Made by a program: the position numbers and the translations under genes. From Piliocolobus tephrosceles (Eukaryota > Chordata > Mammalia > Primates > Cercopithecidae), in NCBI RefSeq assembly GCF_002776525.5, contig NC_045443.1:40818878-40882877 (forward strand): 64,000 bases of DNA. The letters run 5' to 3'. How positions within the stretch are numbered: position 1 is the stretch's first letter; each line of letters starts with the position of its first letter. Below, piece after piece: positions 56,870 through 64,000 of this stretch. A model generated the notes under the pieces. That model saw only the letters and a program-made list of their open reading frames with translations, searched no databases and was not told where the DNA came from.

Positions 56870-57320
56870 CTTTGGGTCTCAGTGTTATAGACCACAGGCT
56901 CTTAGGCTGTTGTGTAATAGACATTTACACAAGGCCAAGTAGATTAGCCAGAAAAGGCTTTATTTTGGGACTTGTGCTCAAGCTCAAGGGAGACAGTGGA
57001 GGTATAAGAATTCTCTGGCTGGTCCCTGAAAAGAGCTGTAGGGATTTTTTGTTAGGCAATGTACAGGAACTGACATCAAGGAGAGGGTGTGCAGGCTGGG
57101 CTGGGTAGAGCATGTGAGGGCTAGGGTATGCAGGACAGCATATCTGGTTGTGATGGTTTGACGTAATGGGCCACCTAGGGGTCTGGCTGGGGGCAACAAG
57201 GCTATAAATCAGCGGTTTAGCCTTTCTTCTCAAGGTGGGACACCCCACAACCTTGGTTGGATGTTTGGATCTCCTAAGGCCAGTTTCTGAAATTCTTTAA
57301 ATAAAAGGCCTGGTCAAACG
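56870..57320 (-). other. Possible LTR-like segment (antisense), unresolved
   Basis: GCTTTATTTTGGGAC gives an AATAAA on the minus strand, and GC content is higher than in the neighbours. I cannot name a family or find ends. Confidence 0.3.
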
Positions 57321-57654
57321 TTACAAGAGCACAGAAGAACGATACAGAATGGCTATTTTCTTTGTATGACCAAAGCTCTAGGTTAGCAGGTATAGTGTCA
57401 GCAAGGTAGTGATGTGGGTTTTGAGATCAGTGGGACAAGAGAGGAAAAAAGAAAAAATATGTGAAGAAGGAGCTGCATCCCACTCCCACTGTATCTTATT
57501 AGGACTCCTGTGGTTGAGCAGACTGAGAGGTAACAGTACATCATTGCCAGCAAGGTGTGTTTTCTTCCTATTTTACTTGTAGAATTTTTCTTTTGGAGGA
57601 CTTGAGTGCAGGTCTTAATTTTCTTTCTAGAATCTTCTCATCAGTATTTCATTC

Positions 57655-57740
57655 AGTGAAAATATTTTATTATGTGTTATGCTGAGAACTAGGGATGTAA
57701 AGAAAGATAAAGGAAATAAAGACTTCATGTAGGCCATTTA
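57655..57740 (-). mobile_element. L2 fragment (antisense)
   Basis: 'attatgtgttatgctgagaactagggatgtaaagaaagataaagg'. Confidence 0.5.
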
Positions 57741-58499
57741 AACCCCATTTTTTCTTGCCTTCCGTGGGCCTCTTTCCATCAGTCATCTTTGATCCAGTAA
57801 GATGATGGTAGCTGCAGTAATACAGATCTCCAAAATGTATAATGACTGCAGACCAGCTGAATTTCTCATTCACATAAAGCCTAAGACACGGCAGGCACCT
57901 GTATTCCAAGCAGTGACTCAAGGACCCAGAGGCCTTTTGTTTGTGGCTCTCCCCTCTTCAGTACCATGTTTGCCAAACTTAACTTGCATTTGGGGTCAAG
58001 GTGATGCTGGGGAACTAATTTCATCTGGCTGTAGGAGTGGAGCAGGTGGCATAGGCCTAGCTAATTCCTAAGACTTAGTTTGCTTTTCATAACTCTGCCT
58101 AGGGTAATTGGTTCAGGACCCAAATGAGCTCGAATAGAATGAATCTCATAATTTTCTCTAGAAATGCTAGGGCAAAAGCATTATCTTTTCATCCATGGAC
58201 AACAATGAAGAAGCAGCCCTCAGGTTGTTATGGTCATCTTGGGACAACCAAGGGTGTGTGCATGTGTCTTGGGGGAGAAAGTAATGGGAACCAGCTAGGA
58301 TGAGATGCCACACTGAGGAAATTGAGCTGGGAAATAGAGATTAATCAAGCCTTGATAATATTGTCTGAGCGCTGGATCAGGCCTTGCTTGAAGTCACTCC
58401 ATTAGGTAAACTAGATCTACATTATTTCCTGAATATCTATTGTATGCAAAAGTTAATTGTTTTATTTTGAGAACAGACATGAGAAAAAAAGATGGAAAA
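57741..58499. other. Unassigned intronic sequence
   Basis: Nothing recognised. Confidence 0.45.
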
Positions 58500-58509
58500 T
58501 GTGAGAAGA

Positions 58510-58788
58510 GGCCAGGTGCAGTGGCTTATGCCTGTAATCCCAGCACTTTGGGAGGCCGAGGTGGATGGATCACCTGAGGTCAGGAGTTCGAGACCAGCCT
58601 GGCCAACATGGTGAACCCCCATCTCTACTGAAAATACAAAAATTAGCCAGGCATGGTGGCATGTGCCTGTAATCTCAGCTACTCCAGAGGCTGAGACAAG
58701 AGAATCACTTGAGCCCTGGAGGCGGAGGTTGCAGTGAGCCGAGACTGTGCCATTGCACTCTAGTCAGGGCTAGAAAAAAAAAAGAAAT
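58510..58788 (+). mobile_element. AluS, full length, 9-bp target duplication
   Basis: TGTGAGAAG at 58500-58508 and 58789-58797. Body GGCCAGGTGCAGTGGCTTAT to a short A-tail. The 3' end ('gggcaacagagcgagact') is shortened. Confidence 0.93.
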
Positions 58789-58799
58789 TGTGAGAAGGA

Positions 58800-59488
58800 A
58801 ACCAATAAAGAATCCTTATAATTTAACCTAGTTTTAGTTGAAGTTTAGGTTTTGTTTTTGCTTTTGTTATTTGCAACAGGAATATTCTTACTGGTATGTG
58901 GAATGCCTGCTATGCTGATTTTTTGCCTATTATATCTTTTGACGCCAACAAACTAAATATACTCCTTTAAGTAATTGCAGATTCTATTTGTTTCTTGTAT
59001 ATATGTGTGGGTCAAATCATATATAGGTTTTAGAGCAGAAGACTTAATGGACAGTAGTGTTAATTTCAGTTTGGAGTCCTCTTGAATGAATCCCTTCATT
59101 TGTCCTTTTGTATTTCCTAGTCAGGGTCTTATGGGTAATGCCATGCTTTTTCGTCTAAATTAAATCTTATTCTGATTTTTTGCTTACCAAGGTAAGCAGA
59201 GAGTCCAATATTAATAATATTTCAAATCACCTTTTCTATCACCAAGGTTTTGCAGAAGTTCCAGGGCTACACATACTGAAAAGACTCCTTCAGCTTGTGT
59301 TTACTTCTCTACCCCTTCTCCTACTGCTACTTCAGTAATGGTTTTCTACCACTTTGGCACAATGGCTCTGTCTGAGGTGCCTGGGATCTACTCAGGTCAT
59401 TGTGTGCCTAATAGAGGTGGGTGGCTGCCCTACTGGCACCATTCCCCTGGGACTAGCTTAGGTTGCTAACTCAGACTTCCAAAGCCAT
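58800..59488. other. Unassigned intronic sequence
   Basis: Nothing recognised. Confidence 0.45.
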
Positions 59489-59489
59489 G

Positions 59490-59852
59490 TGTATTAGTCT
59501 GTTCTCATGCTGCTAATAAAGACTTGCCTAAGACTGGGTAATTTATAAAGGCAAGAGATTTAATCGACTCACAATTCCACATGGCTGGGAAGGCCTCACA
59601 ATCATGGCAGAAGGCAAAGGAGGAGCAAAGTCACATCTTGCATGGTGGCAGGCAAGAGAGAGCGCTTGTGTAGAGGAATTCCCATTAATAAAACCATTAG
59701 CTCTCATGAGACTTACTCACTACCACAAGAACAGCACAGGAAAGATTCACCTCTATGATTCAATTACCTCTTGCTGGGACCTCCTACAACACTTGGGAAT
59801 TATTACAATTCAAGGTGAGATTTGGGTGGGGACACAGAGCCAAACTGTGTCA
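59490..59852 (-). mobile_element. THE1/MST solo LTR (antisense)
   Basis: TGTATTAGTCTGTTCTCATG at one end, GACACAGAGCCAAACTGTGT at the other. In between: AAGACTGGGTAATTTATAAA, CTCACAATCATGGCAGAAGG, GGCAGGCAAGAGAGAGCG and GAGATTTGGGTGGGGACACA. An ERVL-MaLR LTR with no internal region. The 5-bp target duplication is not clear. Confidence 0.9.
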
Positions 59853-60290
59853 TCACGACCCTTGATACCTTGGCCTTCACCAATATCCATGTAGTCATCC
59901 CCAAATGAGGCTCTGCCACGTTGGAGACCTAAATCCTTGTATTCTTTATGAACCCAGAAGCCCTCAGTCTATCTGAACCCTGCTTTAACAATCTTCCAGA
60001 GGTGGGGCTCCCCACATCTCCTACCTGGAAACACAAACACTTCTCCTCCTCTGAGACTGTGTAGTGTATTTCTTTGCACAGGCCTCCATGTGAAAATCAC
60101 TCCTAAAGAAAAGGGACCTAGAACTCTCAATAAAAAAAGTCTGGCAGTGAGGTAGAAAGGAAAATCTTCTTTCCATTCTTTTGGTGAAGAGAACACAGCA
60201 GCAAAAAAGCCAAGAAACCAAGTAGTTTCTCCATAATTCTCCCTATCACAATTGTCTGCCTCTATTTTCTACAACATACATAGGTTCATT
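59853..60290. other. Unassigned intronic sequence
   Basis: Nothing recognised. Confidence 0.45.
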
Positions 60291-60300
60291 TTATATACAC

Positions 60301-60619
60301 TTTTTTTTTGTTTGTTTTCGTTTTTTTTTTTTTTGAGACAGAGTTTTGCTCTTGTTGCCCAAGCTGGAGTGCAATGGCACGATCTTGGCTCACTGCAACC
60401 TCCAACTCAATTCAAGCAATTCTCCTGCCTCAACCTCCCAAGTAGCTGGGATTACAGGCACGCGCCACCATGCCTGGCTAATTTGTTTTGTAATTTTAGT
60501 AGAAATGGGATTTCACCGTGTTAGCCAGGTTGATCTTGAACTCCTGACCTCAGGTGATCCACCCGCCTGAGCCTTCCAAAGTCCTGGGATTACAGGCGTG
60601 AGCCACCATACCCGGCCCC
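60301..60619 (-). mobile_element. AluS (antisense), near-perfect target duplication
   Basis: TTATATACAC (60291-60300) and TTACATACAC (60620-60629). A deletion in the right arm ('cctcc...aactcaattcaagc'). Confidence 0.92.
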
Positions 60620-60629
60620 TTACATACAC

Positions 60630-61985
60630 ATTTAAATATGCTTTTATATCGTTAGAATTTTATGACATCTTAGTGTTCCTAAACCTACTGTATTTTCAGA
60701 AAACATTCTGAAGTTCTAGGCCATTTCATCTGACTTTAGCCAACATTAATAATCATCAATTCCTGTGCCCTCTCACCCTCTCCTTCTTCACATATGCAAG
60801 TTTGTGTCCCGCCTTAATGCTTTTGATTGTTCTAAGCTATATTTTCTAATTTTTTGACTGTATTGAAGGTGACAGTCTATATACTGCAAGATGGATCTTA
60901 TTAATAAAATAAATACACACTCAGATTTACAAATATTAGTATATCTGTGATTCAAATAATATCATTTTTGACCATGTCAGAAATGTATCCCTCTTAGTGA
61001 TGTTTTTCACTTCTGTTGGCCTGTAAGGATTGTTGTCACTTGGTTGTCTCCTGAAACTCCTCTAAAAGAAAGTCATAAAATTCTGAATTCTGGGACCTAT
61101 AGAGCTATAGGAAAAGTGGCACATAATTTATCTTCCAAACAAGCATACTTAAGAAAGGAAGGGGTTACTATTAATACTTATGCCAGGACAACAATTATAA
61201 ACCACTACTGTCCTAGGCAAATCACATATATAGTCACCCTAAAGGGCAGAGACAGTGTATTTCCATCTGACATCCTCAGGTAGTTCCAAGGTTCTTGGTC
61301 TGATTACATTGCATGGGAGAAGTCCTTTGTGAGAACAGTAAGCTGAGGGCAGTCCTTGTGTATATTTTTCTTAACATTTGAGGGTTACTTATTGAGTTAA
61401 CCTTTAAGTAGTTTATGGGAAATTTTTATAATACAATGCGACTCAACACTTAGGTCATGCTAGTTCTGGACTTAATATTTTGCAGCACTTTTCCTGTTGT
61501 CTTCGAATGAATTTCAAGTCATGTGAACCTGCCATTTTGTTCTAAAGACACTAATGGCCGAAATTAGTGGTAGACGATGAGCTTGGCAATGACAGCATAA
61601 ATGGTACTGCCAAATCTCTCTTTTTGCTAACTTTGTATTATTTCCACCTGTGTACAGTTAGTCCACAATGTTTTATTTGCAAAGCACTGTTGAGTCACCA
61701 GCATTATTATTTGACTTTTAAAGTATATTTGTTAGTGGATTTTTTTTGACACACGCTTATGTTAAGAAAGAAATTCACATTTAAATCTTAAAGGAACTCT
61801 AATTGCCGGTCTTTGAAGTGCTTCATTATCAACTGCTGAATTAAATAAATAGGTCTTAGTCTAAAGCTGAAAGGACTTGCAGAAAAGGGACCCCTGAACA
61901 AAGAGAGCCCATGAGTCCAAAGTAAGGTCACATTTCCATTAAATACTCAAATGATAATTGACTTCAAGCACTGCCTACATTGCTT
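60630..61985. other. Unassigned intronic sequence
   Basis: Nothing recognised. A 79-codon frame at 61044-61283 has no known match in memory. Confidence 0.45.
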
Positions 61986-61989
61986 ACAG

Positions 61990-62065
61990 TTGAATCTCCA
62001 GCACTTACAACTGTGTCTGACATGTAATAGGCACATATTAAATATTTGTTCAATGAATAGATAAA
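61990..62065 (+). mobile_element. L2 3' end (sense)
   Basis: 'gttgaatctccagcacttacaactgtgtctgacatgtaataggcacatattaaatatttgttcaatgaatag'. Confidence 0.8.
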
Positions 62066-63189
62066 TATTCCTTATAGTGTAAGATATTTGTGGCGCGTGA
62101 TTTTACTCTCAAGCATCTGTGGTTAATAGGTTTTTACAATATTCTTGTCAGTATGTTGTGTGGAGGCTTGAAAATCCCTGGCTTTTCATAATTATTGATT
62201 AATCAACAGGTTCTATGATCTTATAATTTATGCGGCTAGTAATTGTAGTTCCTATATGCATGTCATCTCCACATCTCCATTATTACTCTTAGGAAGGGAG
62301 GTAAGTAAAATAGACACAGTTTATCTTGGGAGAAGCTAGGGTGACCTATGCTCACATCTTTCTTACTCACAAGGTTTTTCACCTTCTTCATCTTTCAGGG
62401 TACGTGCCATCATTTCTCTTTACCATAAATCAAAACATTTCTCTGGTGGAATTATATTAGTAGTTTTTACTTTAGTGTTCATCTTAATATATGTTTCTTC
62501 CTTAAGGTGTTTGCTTCTTAACATTCTCTCTAACGTTAGCATTTGTCTTCATAAATGGAATTTTAGTCATCAGGGTGAAAATTATGTTTTGCCAGGAGCC
62601 ACACCAAGCTTCATTAACACATACACTGTCACCTCTCATATGCACTTGTATTTGTACTTGTACAGGGGCATGAGTGTTAAGAGTGAGGCTAAGCTGCATG
62701 TTTTATAACAGAGACTTAAATTTTTCTTTCACATTTTCATGTGCCTTAAACAATTAGATCTGATAAGTAAGGTTGGTCTTGGTTTTATCATCTGGCCAGT
62801 ATTGGGAATAGATCTATAGAAACAAAGGGAAACGATATGGGATTCATGCAACTTTACCATTTGCCTTAAGTAGTTTCAGTGTGAACCAAAAACATATTTG
62901 TAAAATAAAAAGTAGCAGCTAAGTAGGGCTGTAGTTCATCTTGTTTTCATGCTAGCATAATGTACTGTCTCTGAACACTAGATTCTTGGATTAGTACTAT
63001 TTACTCTAGGATGATATGTGATATGAGGATCGTCTTGGACTTTGTTTATGATCATTTATTTACAAAAGAGCAAAAAGAACATTATATTGTGGCTTTATTC
63101 ATAAGGCAGTCCTATGGCAAAGACTTCAGAATATAGTGAGACAATAGAGATTCATAAAAATAAAGCAAAGATCCATGAATTTTGAGTTA
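62066..63189. other. Unassigned intronic sequence upstream of the exon
   Basis: No repeat recognised in this 1.1 kb, unusual for this window. AT-rich. Confidence 0.5.
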
Positions 63190-63226
63190 CAATGTACATT
63201 AATATTTAATAATATTTGTATTTCAG
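63190..63226 (+). other. 3' splice acceptor region of the TMEM117 exon
   Basis: TTTCAG at 63221-63226 precedes the exon. The polypyrimidine tract is poor: the 25 bases upstream are a T/A mixture (AATATTTAATAATATTTGTA) without a C/T run. Possible branch points are the TTAAT motifs near 63199 and 63205. The choice of AG is inferred from the reading frame and the recalled protein. Confidence 0.75.
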
Positions 63227-63359
63227 GTCAGTTGCTGCGATTAAAAATGTTTCGAGAGGATCATGGGTCGTGGATGACAATGTTCTTCAGCACAATTCTC
63301 TTTCTCTTCATATTTTCTCACATATACAACACGATTCTTCTGATGGATGGAAACATGGG
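63227..63359 (+). CDS. TMEM117: Internal coding exon of TMEM117 (transmembrane protein 117)
   Basis: The sequence shows a 133-bp open segment between an acceptor (TTTCAG, ending 63226) and a donor (GTAGGT from 63360). It begins with the last two bases of a split Gly codon, reads 43 complete codons and ends with two bases of another codon, so it is phase 1 in and phase 2 out. The peptide starts QLLRLKMFREDHGSW and continues into a hydrophobic span (MTMFFSTILFLFIF) and then SHIYNTILLMDGNM, which fits a loop followed by one membrane helix. I recognise it from memory as TMEM117, near residues 93-137 of about 514; I could not run a search. TMEM117 is a conserved multi-pass membrane protein reported to link ER stress to loss of mitochondrial membrane potential. 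Codons 3' of 63359 are intronic (in-frame TAG at 63361). No neighbouring exon was found in the window. Confidence 0.87.
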
Positions 63360-63366
63360 GTAGGTT
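63358..63366 (+). other. 5' splice donor of the TMEM117 exon
   Basis: GG|GTAGGT, with the intron starting at 63360. The +1 to +3 GTA and +5 G fit the U2-type donor. The exon's last bases are GG where AG is usual. Using this GT avoids the in-frame TAG that otherwise follows directly. Confidence 0.8.
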
Positions 63367-64000
63367 ATCTTTCCCCTTTCTACTGTGGTGAGTGTTATGT
63401 TTGAAACTCATAAGAATTTAAGAATTTTTTAGCTTATAGTAGTCTGTCTGCTTTACAAATATTCTGCCCTAAGAAGAAGGAGTATTTTGTATATTTTTCT
63501 TACCTAAGATATTAAAATTTTTTTTTCCAGGAAGCGTATACTGCATTACAATGTTTAGATTTTGTTCTTTATCCTTTAGGACTTTTGTATAGGGTGGTGG
63601 GAGGGCAGGTACTAATTTCATTATACTGACAAGAGGGTATAAGACTCAGGAAATCTTATTGATTTGCATATATTCAAACGATTCGTAGAGTGGGGCTAAG
63701 ATGAAGGTTTCCAGGTTTGCAATTTCATTGGTCTGCAATGCCTGACTAAATAAAAGTGTTTGGTACAGGATTTTCTTTAACTCTCTTGACAGTCCCGTGA
63801 GAGAGAGAGTTTTGTGATTAATAGGTTGTTTTATTTTTATTTTTTTATTTTTTTATTTTTTATTTTTTATTATTATACTTTAAGTTCTAGGGTACATGTG
63901 CATAACGTGCAGGTTTGTTACATATGTATATATGTGCCATGTTGGTGTGCTGCACCCATCAACTCATCAGCACCCATCAATTCATCATTTATATCAGGTA
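63360..64000 (+). other. Start of the following TMEM117 intron (runs off the window)
   Basis: Begins at the GT donor. The first 470 bases show no recognised repeat; the remainder is an antisense L1 3' end. Confidence 0.7.
63833..64000 (-). mobile_element. L1P 3' end (antisense), runs off the window
   Basis: (TTTTTAT)n tail, then TTATTATACTTTAAGTTCTA, GTGCATAACGTGCAGGTTTG and GCCATGTTGGTGTGCTGCAC. CAGCACCCATCAA occurs as a small repeated unit. A fairly young L1PA-type copy. Confidence 0.92.

Larger units (their letters stand above)
1..63226 (+). other. Intron of TMEM117 upstream of the exon (inferred)
   Basis: Inference from the downstream exon and from the absence of any other exon-like segment. 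The sequence is repeat-dense, and no reading frame in it looks conserved or codon-biased. TMEM117 is known to be a long gene with very large introns. An upstream noncoding exon inside this span cannot be excluded by reading alone. Confidence 0.65.

Noticed and set aside
61044..61283. 79-codon frame considered as an upstream TMEM117 exon
   Set aside because: The peptide (MSPETPLKESHKILNS...) is hydrophilic, unlike the first TMEM117 helices as I recall them, and lacks fitting splice sites.
1..64000. Search for a novel defence, secretion or biosynthetic system
   Set aside because: This is vertebrate intronic DNA. There are no operons, ribosome binding sites or prokaryotic genes, so no such system is claimed.

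Overview
The window is primate nuclear DNA, and almost all of it is intron. It is AT-rich and lacks CpG islands. About thirty Alu copies lie among L1, L2, MIR, MaLR LTR and hAT fragments. The species group can be narrowed. Two young Alus (16143-16444 and 36781-37106, both minus) carry the marker set of the Old World monkey AluYR lineage: TTTACGCC or TTTATGCC in the right arm, GGCTAGTTTTTTTG, CCCGTCTCGGCC and ACAGGCTTGAGCC. I therefore infer a cercopithecid such as a macaque, baboon or guenon, not human or ape.

The only coding sequence I can support is one 133-bp internal exon at 63227-63359 on the plus strand. It has AG/GT boundaries and encodes a charged stretch followed by a hydrophobic helix. 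I recognise it from memory as part of TMEM117, a multi-pass membrane protein (human 12q12). On that reading, bases 1-63226 belong to the large intron upstream and 63360 onward to the next intron. I found no other exon, no RNA gene with an intact promoter, and no prokaryotic or viral gene system.

Layout. 1-9 kb: L1M ends in opposite orientations, four full-size Alus, an AluS/AluY pair inside one duplicated target site, and a 192-bp local duplication. 9-20 kb: an unclassified solo LTR, L2 and MIR fossils, a U2-like fragment, a hAT element split by an Alu, a three-monomer Alu, the first AluYR, and two L1 3' ends. 20-38 kb: L2/MIR fragments, Alus, purine tracts, an older diverged duplication, an AluJ with an internal 47-bp tandem duplication, and the second AluYR. 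38-41 kb: one long L2 split by L1M, AluY and a monomeric Alu. 41-46 kb: mostly unassigned sequence with one MaLR-like LTR. 46-51 kb: a large antisense L1M block. 51-63 kb: an L2 antisense block, a THE1/MST LTR, several Alus and a TA/CA microsatellite. After the exon, an L1 3' end runs off the window.

No set of genes works together here. The value of the window lies in the exon call, the lineage markers, and a few unusual rearrangements.
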